Source of the DNA: PFL25 sp046260155 | GTDB lineage: Bacteria; Chloroflexota; Anaerolineae; Anaerolineales; UBA4823 | Assembly (NCBI GenBank): GCA_046260155.1 | Contig: JBJYXV010000001.1 | Coordinates: forward strand, 16,029-80,028 | DNA length: 64,000 bases | Direction: 5' to 3' | In this document: positions 35,049-42,737 of the stretch, one piece after another | Numbering within the stretch: position 1 is the stretch's first letter | How the letters are laid out: each line of letters begins with the position of its first letter | Notes under the pieces: generated by a model | Told to the model about the DNA's origin: nothing | Database searches by the model: none | The model's input: the letters and a program-made list of their open reading frames with translations, nothing else | Program-made: the position numbers and the translations under genes

Positions 35049-35918
35049 TCAGGCGAGATGGTTGAAAATCTCATCGAAGGATTGGGTGAAAAACAAATGG
35101 CCTTCTTCCTGGTATGAGATCAGCCTCGAGTCGGGCAGATTCTCATGGATATACTCAGCAAATGGATAAGGGGCGAACTTATCTTGCTCACCATGCAGGA
35201 TCTGTACAGGAGCTTTAATATCGCTTAATTCAAAACCCCATTCTCCATACAGCATGATGGCTTCTTCAGCCGGACCGCGCACTCCCTGCGCGAAAGATTC
35301 CCTTACATCTTCTTGAAAAAGGGTTGCCACCTGCTGGTTCTCGAGGATTTTTCTATCCGCTTCGCACAAAGAGCTGTCCATTGATTTCACAAACAAGCCG
35401 GGTGATAAATATCTGGAGGACAGCACAAACCAGTAGAACGGCAGGGAGAATAGGAAAGTTGAGCGAGCAGCCAAGCGAGAGAAAAATTGGTCTAAAGGAG
35501 CCATGAACTCCGCTAATCCGGATCTTAAGATGGGAGCCCAGCTCCCTAAAAGGATCGTAAACCTTAAACGCTTGGGAATAGAGTATGCACAAGCCAGTGC
35601 ATGTGGTCCTCCCCCCGAGGCACCCATCACGCCGAAGGTGGAAATACCAAGCTGGTCTGCAATCTGGTTGACATCTTCTGTCCAATCGAGTAATGACCGG
35701 TTTTCCTGGTAGTCAGAGCCTCCAATTCCCGGGCGATCAGGAGCTATCAGGCGAATCCCGTTTTTCAATGCTGCTTGATGTCCAAAAAGGGGTTCATAAC
35801 GCGAACCTGGGGTGCCATGAAAAAAGAACACCGGCTGGCTGTTGGGCTCACCATATTCGCAGTAAGCGATTTTTCGCTGATCCGGCAATTGGGAAGATTT
35901 TGTTGTTGGGTATTCCAT
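35049..35918 (-). CDS. Alpha/beta hydrolase
   Basis: About 289 residues. It has the oxyanion 'FFHGTPGSRYEP' loop, nucleophile Ser in GASGGG (G-x-S-x-G), acid Asp in 'ILHGEQDKFAPY' and His in 'EEGHLF'. The fold and 'TPGSR' loop fit proline iminopeptidase- or epoxide-hydrolase-like esterases of unknown substrate. Its ATG (35918) overlaps the stop of the upstream YihY gene by one base (TGATG), giving tight translational coupling; a GTG at 35921 is an alternative. Confidence 0.87.
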   Translation of the reverse strand: MEYPTTKSSQLPDQRKIAYCEYGEPNSQPVFFFHGTPGSRYEPLFGHQAALKNGIRLIAPDRPGIGGSDYQENRSLLDWTEDVNQIADQLGISTFGVMGASGGGPHALACAYSIPKRLRFTILLGSWAPILRSGLAEFMAPLDQFFSRLAARSTFLFSLPFYWFVLSSRYLSPGLFVKSMDSSLCEADRKILENQQVATLFQEDVRESFAQGVRGPAEEAIMLYGEWGFELSDIKAPVQILHGEQDKFAPYPFAEYIHENLPDSRLISYQEEGHLFFTQSFDEIFNHLA

Positions 35919-36784
35919 CACTGGGGAGATTCCCCCGTGTTTTCTCCTGACCTCGAACCATACATCGCCGCGTACACCTTGGTGAACATGGCTCCAAACA
36001 AGAAAACCTGGGCAATGGTGTAGATCCCAATTAATAAAACTGCAAACGCGCCTGCGGCTTCGAAAGCATTGCCAATATTGCCCCTGTTAAGGTATGTGCC
36101 AAATAAGAGGATTGCCAGACCAATAAAAATGGAGGTAACGAAAGCACCAATCCACACATCACGCCAGCGGATGTCTTCTTCTGGTAAGATTTTGTAGATC
36201 AGGGCAAATGCCAGAGTCGTGAGACCTAGGAAACCCAGGGAAGTGAGGCCGGGCATGGATGGATTCAGGTCAAATAGAGCACCAAACCAGGTAATTACCA
36301 CGTTGACCAGTGTTCCGAGAACGAACATCAATCCAACCCCGATCACCATCAAGAAGGAAAAAAGGCGCTGCCTGATCATTTCACCTGTCTGGCCTCTTTC
36401 AGGGACGGGCACTCCCCAGATCTGGTTCAAGGCGAATAAAAGCTGGTAAAACAACCCTGAGGCAGCTAAGAGCAAAGCACCCGCACTGATCAATGTGGCA
36501 ATGATGGATGATTCACTGGTTGAATGACTGATGGCTTGAACTGAATCCTGAACCAATGTGGAAACATCAGCACCGAATAATTTTTCAATACGGGTGAAAA
36601 ATTGATCGGCAGCTGATATTTGATCGATAAAAAGCCCTGAGATCCATAGCATGATGAATATGACTGGGGCAAAGGCAAACATCCCGTAATAGGCAAGAGC
36701 TGCAGCTAATTGTCCTGGTCTTTCAGTCACCCAAATACGGTAGAGCTCCAGCACGAATTCTTTAAGGCTAGGCCTGGTTTTCAT
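35918..36784 (-). CDS. YihY/BrkB-family inner membrane protein
   Basis: 288 residues with about six transmembrane helices. The motifs 'AAALAYYGMFAFAPVIFIMLWISG', 'RQRLFSFLMVIGVGLMFVLGTLVN' and 'PEEDIRWRDVWIGAFVTSIFIGLAILLFGTYLN' are characteristic of the YihY/UPF0761 family, formerly misnamed RNase BN. Function is unresolved; a transport or envelope role has been proposed. It overlaps the downstream hydrolase by one base. Confidence 0.9.
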   Translation of the reverse strand: MKTRPSLKEFVLELYRIWVTERPGQLAAALAYYGMFAFAPVIFIMLWISGLFIDQISAADQFFTRIEKLFGADVSTLVQDSVQAISHSTSESSIIATLISAGALLLAASGLFYQLLFALNQIWGVPVPERGQTGEMIRQRLFSFLMVIGVGLMFVLGTLVNVVITWFGALFDLNPSMPGLTSLGFLGLTTLAFALIYKILPEEDIRWRDVWIGAFVTSIFIGLAILLFGTYLNRGNIGNAFEAAGAFAVLLIGIYTIAQVFLFGAMFTKVYAAMYGSRSGENTGESPQ

Positions 36785-36995
36785 ACAATTTCATCCTTGG
36801 TCAATTACTAGAGGCAATTCGAGATTTCACCAAGTTCCTGGCGATCAATACTTTTTTCCAGCTTAAATTATAAGCCAGCCTGTAGCATATGGAGATGCCT
36901 AGGCAGGCTTATATTTATCATAATTTATTTAAATTTCCCAGCAATTATTAGTTGGGAGATAGTCTAAAGATTTGATCCGGATACTATTCGCTGGA

Positions 36996-37274
36996 TTAGA
37001 ACCCTAAACGATCGCGGTTGCCGAACCCGCCTCCTCCGTAAGAACCAAGATCCACAAGAATGGCTAAGATCAGGAACAACCAATCCCAGAAGCCGGCGAC
37101 CGGGAAGATGATCACGTACATTAAAAGTGTCCAAGGTGCGAATATGATCCCTAAAATCGGCCAGATGATCGAGCCACCGAAGGCTACTCGCCACATTGCT
37201 GGCCAGAACAGCCACCAGACCAGGGCGGCGATACGGGGTCCTAACAGGATCAGGGTGGTTAAAAAGCAACACAT
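36996..37274 (-). CDS. Small membrane protein of unknown function
   Basis: 92 residues beginning 'MCCFLTTLILLGPRIAALVWWLFWPAMW' with three hydrophobic helices and ending 'YGGGGFGNRDRLGF'. Short proteins of this pattern (WWL.WP..W, IWPILG, glycine-rich tail) occur in many Chloroflexota and Actinomycetota, with no assigned function. ATG at 37274 has GAGGAG 7 bases upstream; an in-frame start at 37289 is not supported by an RBS. Confidence 0.75.
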   Translation of the reverse strand: MCCFLTTLILLGPRIAALVWWLFWPAMWRVAFGGSIIWPILGIIFAPWTLLMYVIIFPVAGFWDWLFLILAILVDLGSYGGGGFGNRDRLGF

Positions 37275-37622
37275 GGCATTTCTCCTCAATGATGTTTTTG
37301 GTCCATGGAAACAGGATTTCCGTGGAGATTAAGCAGAAGATGAGATCTTAATTCTGCTGCATTCTCGAGGGTCAGTCAGGTGAACAGGTTATCCCTGACA
37401 TGAACCGTTTTGCGTCTCATATCAACTTGGGTAAAGATCGCCCTGTGAACATTTTATTCACAGTTGTAAGAATTATTATAGCATGCATGCAAAAGATCTT
37501 GTATAGTTATCCAAAGATTCTCTTAAAAATAGCGAGGCAAAAAAACGCAAGATAATCAAGAAATTTCTTCCATACCAGGATTGCTGATAATTGGGACGGG
37601 GGGAATTCCAGTAGAGTACCGT
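37275..37622. other. Intergenic region with candidate long leader
   Basis: On the minus strand an extended -10, TGCTATAAT, lies at 37483-37475, which would give the small membrane protein gene a 5' leader of nearly 200 nt. I see no known riboswitch structure in it. No other gene. Confidence 0.4.
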
Positions 37623-37991
37623 TTAACCCTTGGTTGGATCACCTTTAGCAAGATTTAGTTGTACTGCCTGTTGAACGAAATCTGAAAAGATCGGCAAATT
37701 AATATCTTTCAAGTTGTTGAGCTTGATATGCCGCATTTTTTCCCCGCTGCCCTGCAGAAGCCCATCAGGATCATTGATGTTTGCACCACGCCAGAAACCA
37801 AAGTTCACAGAGTTTTTAAAGGCCTTAATGTAAGCAAAGGGACCATTGATCGCGTATACTGGTTGGGCCCACTTGATCGATTCTTCAGCTTCTGGGGCTG
37901 CTTTCAGGATGATCTGGCGAACTTCTCGGACCAATTCTGCCTGACCTTCCGGTAGTTTGGCGATGTAGTTTTCAACTGTTTTATCTGCCAT
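37623..37991 (-). CDS. DUF1801 (YdhG-like) protein
   Basis: 122 residues: 'VENYIAKLPEGQAELVREVRQIILKAAPEAEESIKWAQPVYAINGPFAYIKAFKNSVNFGFWRGANI', which is the standard DUF1801 core seen in B. subtilis YdhG, an uncharacterised protein recently linked to ferric iron chelation by frataxin-like fold. Length is normal. Isolated gene; ATG at 37991 preceded by AGGAG. Confidence 0.85.
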   Translation of the reverse strand: MADKTVENYIAKLPEGQAELVREVRQIILKAAPEAEESIKWAQPVYAINGPFAYIKAFKNSVNFGFWRGANINDPDGLLQGSGEKMRHIKLNNLKDINLPIFSDFVQQAVQLNLAKGDPTKG

Positions 37992-38084
37992 GTTTGACTC
38001 CTGGTTGACGAAAAATGTATTTTACTATGGGGTCTGGTGCATCCGCTTCCCGTGAGAGACGGGAGCTTGGCATCGATCTACAGG

Positions 38085-38924
38085 TCAAGCCTTTTTCCCA
38101 ATCGCGATGATGTGGTCACTGAGTCCCCATAATGTGGGTTCGGCCTCAACCAGTCGTGTAATACGTAGAAGCTTCTCCTGGATCGCTGGTCTCAACCATT
38201 GTTCATCGAAGTCCTTCAAAATTCTGGCAGGGCCTTCTACCGCCAGCAGCGTCTCGTTGCGGAAACCGGCTTCCTTGACTTCATCGATCAATTCATGAGG
38301 GTAGTGAAAGAAAGCAGTGGTGAAGAATTTGGGGTTTCCAGTTGGGTTGCGATGCTGTCCGTAGCGCAAGTCTTGCTCGTAAATGGGAGCAAACTGCGGG
38401 TCGGCCACCAGACCTTCCTGAAGTGCTGCTATTGTGGATGCAAAACGATTAATCGCAGCTGCCACAACCACGCCTCCTGGACGCAATACGCGATGTGCTT
38501 CGCGCAAGGCAAGGATGCGGTCGCTTCGATTGGTGAGGTGGTACAGTGGTCCCAGCAAGAGCACGCCATCCACAGATGTATTATCATGATCGATCCACCG
38601 GGCATCCCCCAGGCTGATGCTGGCTAAAGGCGTTCCACTCCGTTGGTTGGCTGCTTCTTGCGCCTGTAAGACATGACCTGGGACGCCATCCACCAGATGA
38701 ACTTGGTAACCCCGTTCCGCTAACCAAAAGGAATAGACCCCGGCACCGCCACCCAAATCCAAAATCACTGCTGGGGCTTGGGGTAGAAACCGGAGCAGTA
38801 TTTCTTGGGTGCGCAGTTTCTCAATTTGGCCCTCTGGCCGTTCTAAGCGGGAAGATTCGTCTACTGACTCATAGTGTTCAATGATTTCATTGGGCAGTTG
38901 GGAATGGTTGTGGTTTGTAGCCAT
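38085..38924 (-). CDS. Class I SAM-dependent methyltransferase
   Basis: 279 residues from ATG 38924, which has AGGAGG 4 bases upstream; a longer frame begins at 39077 inside the previous gene. Motif I is 'VILDLGGGAGVYSFWLAERG', followed by 'VHLVDGVPGHV', and motif IV 'VLLLGPLYHL'. The substrate is unknown; the overall layout resembles small-molecule methyltransferases of the UbiE type. It follows the Gfo/Idh/MocA gene by 100 bp. Confidence 0.87.
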   Translation of the reverse strand: MATNHNHSQLPNEIIEHYESVDESSRLERPEGQIEKLRTQEILLRFLPQAPAVILDLGGGAGVYSFWLAERGYQVHLVDGVPGHVLQAQEAANQRSGTPLASISLGDARWIDHDNTSVDGVLLLGPLYHLTNRSDRILALREAHRVLRPGGVVVAAAINRFASTIAALQEGLVADPQFAPIYEQDLRYGQHRNPTGNPKFFTTAFFHYPHELIDEVKEAGFRNETLLAVEGPARILKDFDEQWLRPAIQEKLLRITRLVEAEPTLWGLSDHIIAIGKKA

Positions 38925-39024
38925 CCAGCCTCCTGGGAAAATAATGATGTTTCTCGTTAGTTGGGAATCATGCCAGATTGGGTTTGTGGAAGCTTTCCTT
39001 CCGTTCCATCGGATTTTCGGGAGA

Positions 39025-40443
39025 TCAGGTTGAATTTGCCTGTTTTTCGGAATTCTGTCGAAAATTCGCCATTTCAATATTGGTTTGAGTTAACCGGGAC
39101 TGTTCAGCTGCAAAGGCCATGAAGTGGCTCTCCAGGGATTCACGAGCTTTGATACCTGATTTGTTTCCACTTTGAAGGTTCTCTACGAAATCATGCATGA
39201 TGCCAAAATCACCACCCCCATGACCCACTTGTTCAACAGTGCTTGGAAATTCATAGGTCTCGATTTCCATCGATCGGTGATCATGGATTTCGATGAACGA
39301 TCGGTGAAAGCTGAACTTTGCCAGCAGTGACGCTTGAGACCCATCGATGCGCAGTGTGCGACCTTCTTCGTGGGAATGACCATGCATGGTTAATGAGGCC
39401 GTGACCCCGCTAGGGAATTCCATCATCACTACTTGGTGATCGACAACATCGTTATCGCAGTGGTACACGCAGCGTCCATACGGGCCTTCTTGCAACGCTT
39501 CTAAAAGAGCTTGCTCACTTCCGGGGTCATCGCAGACAACAGACCGCGGCCATCCTTTGTATTCGGTCAGCTCACGCAGCGGTGGAACTAGATTGGAAAT
39601 CGATCGGATTAATTGGGGGTGTTTGGCACTTTGATTACCAATAAATCTATAGAACGGTTTTTTGGATTGGCTGAGCGCGAACTTGAAGGGTGCCAGATCA
39701 ATGTAGATCGCAGGAGCATAAAACGGGCAGGTGTGCTCCACGGGGCAGCCATCCGTGCAACGTTCAGGCGCGTTCGGGGGGGCATTTTCGGGACGGAAAT
39801 GTCTCAAGGAGCCAAAGGAGCTCAACAAGTGTGGTTTTTCGCCAATGAACCATGCCAGCAGGTCCAGGTCATGGCAGCATTTCGCCAGGATCATAGGAGA
39901 AGACAATTTCAAATTGCGCCAATTTCCACGCACGAAACTGTGTGCCATATGCCAGGATGCAACATTTTCACGGTGGGAGATGGCGCTTACCTGGCCCAAC
40001 CTGTTTTTATCAAGTAAAGACTTGATCTTCTTAAAAAAATCGGTGAAACGCAGTACATGGCAGATCTGCAGGTAGCGGCCTGCCTGTTCGGCAGTTTGAA
40101 CAATCCTGATCGATCCCTCAAGAGAATGAGAAATGGGTTTTTCCAGGAGCATGTCATAGCCGGCCTGGAGAGCAGCGATGCTTGAGTCAATATGCATCTG
40201 GTCTTGTGTGCAGTTGATCACCGCATCTGCTGGAATCCGATTTTCTATGACTTGCTGCCAGGTTTGAAAACAGCGCTCCTGCGGAATGGAATGCTGGGCT
40301 GCAAATCTTTCCCTCCTCAAAGTTCTTGGTTCAGCAACGGCAACGAATTGGATTTGTTCCGGGTGCGCTAGGGCATAAGAACCGTATGCATCGGCTCCCC
40401 GTGCTCCAGCACCCAATAATATGGCTTTTATAGGCTTGACCAC
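39025..40443 (-). CDS. Gfo/Idh/MocA-family NAD(P)-dependent oxidoreductase
   Basis: About 472 residues from a GTG at 40443, giving 'VVKPIKAILLGAGARGADAYGSYALAHP', the usual N-terminal Rossmann. Family lysine is in 'EKPIS' and the C-terminal domain follows. A Cys/His cluster 'CTDGCPVEHTCPFYAP' near residue 240 is characteristic of one subgroup. These enzymes oxidise or reduce sugars and derivatives. An ATG at 40566 would add 41 atypical residues. A TATAAT at 40505-40510 on the minus strand lies about 60 bp upstream. Confidence 0.87.
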   Translation of the reverse strand: MVKPIKAILLGAGARGADAYGSYALAHPEQIQFVAVAEPRTLRRERFAAQHSIPQERCFQTWQQVIENRIPADAVINCTQDQMHIDSSIAALQAGYDMLLEKPISHSLEGSIRIVQTAEQAGRYLQICHVLRFTDFFKKIKSLLDKNRLGQVSAISHRENVASWHMAHSFVRGNWRNLKLSSPMILAKCCHDLDLLAWFIGEKPHLLSSFGSLRHFRPENAPPNAPERCTDGCPVEHTCPFYAPAIYIDLAPFKFALSQSKKPFYRFIGNQSAKHPQLIRSISNLVPPLRELTEYKGWPRSVVCDDPGSEQALLEALQEGPYGRCVYHCDNDVVDHQVVMMEFPSGVTASLTMHGHSHEEGRTLRIDGSQASLLAKFSFHRSFIEIHDHRSMEIETYEFPSTVEQVGHGGGDFGIMHDFVENLQSGNKSGIKARESLESHFMAFAAEQSRLTQTNIEMANFRQNSEKQANST

Positions 40444-40593
40444 GAACGCTCTCTTATGTTCAATTCCTGCCTGATCTTCGAAAAACGCAACACATCTTGA
40501 GTTGATTATACATTTAATTATTTGGCGGTGGCTCAGGATTGCGGTTGAGGCAGCCTCAATTACCAAATTATTGTGTAAATTATTTGAGTTGAC

Positions 40594-41160
40594 CTAATTT
40601 GCGGGTTCTAGAATGAGGAGTGGGATTTCACGGCCACCACTGCGCTCCCGATAGGCTTGGTAGCCCGGGTAGTAATGAACCGCCAGGTGCCAATATTTTC
40701 CCCACTCATCCTGATCCGCCCTGCGGGAGATATACTCTTTTGGATGGCCATTGTGCTGTACAAGTGCTGCCGGGGTGGTGCACAGGTTGTAATACCAACC
40801 CGGGTAATTGTCCTGCCCAAAATTGGTGGGTACCAAAATGATCTTCTCCCCATCTGGAATCCCAGCCAAGGGGATGGTCCTTGGTTTTCCACTTTTCGCA
40901 CCAGTGGTAGTGATTACAACCACCGGCAAGCCAGTCAACAAGGTGGTTAAATTAACCTTGCCTTTTGACCAATTCAACACGGTGTTATCCATGCGGTATA
41001 AATATTTTGAAAGGAATTTGGTGGAGATCACCTCGATCATGGCCAGTCTTTGGATGATCCTTTGCCACCAAGTTATGTGCGGGTAGTTCATTTCGGGACG
41101 ATTGTAACCGGGCATCAGGATTCCCGCAACAAGCTGTGAAAAACTTCTGTTATCTCTCAT
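40594..41160 (-). CDS. Nitroreductase/deazaflavin (F420)-dependent oxidoreductase, Ddn-like
   Basis: 188 residues with 'LPVVVITTTGAKSGKPRTIPLAGIPDGEKIILVPTNFGQDNYPGWYYNLCTTPAALVQHNGH', the core of the Ddn/FDOR-A family of split-barrel proteins that use F420 or related cofactors. Substrate unknown. The N-terminus may begin later, at 41091 ('MNYPHITWW'). Followed by the Gfo gene 150 bp downstream. Confidence 0.85.
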   Translation of the reverse strand: MRDNRSFSQLVAGILMPGYNRPEMNYPHITWWQRIIQRLAMIEVISTKFLSKYLYRMDNTVLNWSKGKVNLTTLLTGLPVVVITTTGAKSGKPRTIPLAGIPDGEKIILVPTNFGQDNYPGWYYNLCTTPAALVQHNGHPKEYISRRADQDEWGKYWHLAVHYYPGYQAYRERSGGREIPLLILEPAN

Positions 41161-41538
41161 GAGTGATGAAGTTCATTGAGTGGAGCTTATATGAAAAACT
41201 AAACCGCCAATCTGAGAGATAGGATGGAATCTATCCGTGGGTGTGCTCAACCCGGGCCGATTCACCCGCCCAACCTTATGCTCCATCCCAACTCGAAAAG
41301 CTGGATATTTCCCCCGCTCTCCGGGAAGTCTTAATTTCTATCAAGACTTCCTGGAAAGTATATTCATCCAACCCGGGACAGCGAAAAATTGTGTGTTTGT
41401 TTTGCTTTGAAATTGACCGAGAATCAATGATGGGCAGGAATTGGATCTTTTTCTATTAATAACCTGTCCTTTTTCAGGTCGATCGAGGCTTTTAAGGTGA
41501 TTGGCTTTGAATTGCTTGGGACTCCCCTGCCTGCGACC
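41161..41538. other. Intergenic region with one strong inverted repeat
   Basis: No gene recognised. A perfect 9-bp inverted repeat GGAAGTCTT / AAGACTTCC lies at 41324-41332 and 41343-41351 with a 10-nt loop and no T-run. It could be an operator or a terminator of the minus-strand lipoprotein operon. Confidence 0.5.
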
Positions 41539-42306
41539 TTATGGCAAATCCCAGACCTTGGCTTCAACTACATCTACCGTGAAACCAGCCGTTTGCGCGC
41601 CAGCAATATTGACTCCAAAGGTTCCCTGGCTGTATGTAGTATCTATCGCCTCTCCAACCTGGAAGCCGTTCACGTAGAGCACCATTTGATCTCCCTCGGC
41701 CCAGACTCCCAGCCTCTGGTCGACATCGGCTCCTTTGGCAATGTGTGAATCAACTGTCCAGTTGATTAGTTCTGTGAACTGCTCCCCATCCCACAGCCTC
41801 AACTGGTAGGAACCGTCGCAGGCTACGTTATACAGGTAACCCTGGGTATTATCCGGTGCCCGGAAGAAAATACCATAGCGGTCTTTTCCTTCACAAGAAT
41901 CACCAATAGTAAAGAGCACCTCCAGATAAAAATCACTCATTTCCGGGTATGACATGGTCCAGGAATCGAAGCTGTTGCTTTTCTTTGCGGTGAGTACCAG
42001 TTTCCCATCCCGAACTTCTGAGCTCGCCTGGTCATTATCGTATTGATACCAGGTCTCTGTGTCGTCATCGAAAACCGCTCCCCAGACCGAGGCACCAAGC
42101 TGATTGCGAGGATCTGCTTCCGGGGTGGAAGTTGGCGTGCCCCCTATTTCAGGGAGGGGTTCAGCTGTATCAGCACTGGTTGCTTGTTCTGGTTGAAGTG
42201 GTTCAGTGGTCATTTCCTGTTCTGTTGCTTGGGCGCATGAAGCAACTACCAATCCAAGTATAAGAATGGACCATAGAAAAATATACCGAAGCACCTTTGC
42301 TTTCAT
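41539..42306 (-). CDS. Lipoprotein with LamG/concanavalin-like C-terminal domain
   Basis: 255 residues from ATG 42306 (GGAGG at 8 bases). The signal peptide ends at Cys24 (VASC lipobox). A low-complexity Pro/Thr/Glu linker (30-65) leads to a beta-rich domain with 'YYLEVLFTIGDSCEGKDRYGIFFRAP' and 'QMVLYVNGFQVGEAIDT', resembling the 3-keto-disaccharide hydrolase/LamG jelly roll of carbohydrate-binding proteins. Last gene of the minus-strand envelope operon. Confidence 0.78.
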   Translation of the reverse strand: MKAKVLRYIFLWSILILGLVVASCAQATEQEMTTEPLQPEQATSADTAEPLPEIGGTPTSTPEADPRNQLGASVWGAVFDDDTETWYQYDNDQASSEVRDGKLVLTAKKSNSFDSWTMSYPEMSDFYLEVLFTIGDSCEGKDRYGIFFRAPDNTQGYLYNVACDGSYQLRLWDGEQFTELINWTVDSHIAKGADVDQRLGVWAEGDQMVLYVNGFQVGEAIDTTYSQGTFGVNIAGAQTAGFTVDVVEAKVWDLP

Positions 42307-42340
42307 TTTAATAACCTCCATTAAATGACCCAGTTTGGTT

Positions 42341-42727
42341 TTACTCTCTTTCTGTCGATTGCCAAGGCCAGCGGCCTTCAATCTCCACCACCAATGCCCA
42401 GCTCAGGAAGGTACGGATCAGCACCAGTAAACCCAGGACGATTACGCTTTCCAATGTGGCTTCCAGGGCTACCGTTCGGATGATATCTGCGGCGACCAGG
42501 ATTTCCAATCCAAGCAGCAGAGCCTTACCCAGGCGGACTTTAAGCGCTTGATACTGTCCTCCAATATCGTGCTTGATGATTGCTTTATACAGGTAATGGG
42601 CCAGCGCGAAGAGGATTGAGCCAACGATGATTGTCACTGCGATCAATTCGATCCCAATAGACGCTAACTCTATCCATTCGAGGAAGGTCTCACCAGTTGC
42701 TGTGCTGGCGATCAATTCACGGAACAT
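42341..42727 (-). CDS. DUF1622 membrane protein
   Basis: 128 residues from ATG 42727 ('MFRELIASTATGETFLEWIE'); an in-frame start at 42796 would lie inside the previous gene. Three hydrophobic helices and 'RLGKALLLGLEILVAADIIRTVALEATLESVIVLGLLVLIRTFLSWALVVEIEGRWPW' are the DUF1622 signature. Function unknown. 10 bp after the META/SH3b lipoprotein gene. Confidence 0.88.
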   Translation of the reverse strand: MFRELIASTATGETFLEWIELASIGIELIAVTIIVGSILFALAHYLYKAIIKHDIGGQYQALKVRLGKALLLGLEILVAADIIRTVALEATLESVIVLGLLVLIRTFLSWALVVEIEGRWPWQSTERE

Positions 42728-42737
42728 ACGGGTTTCC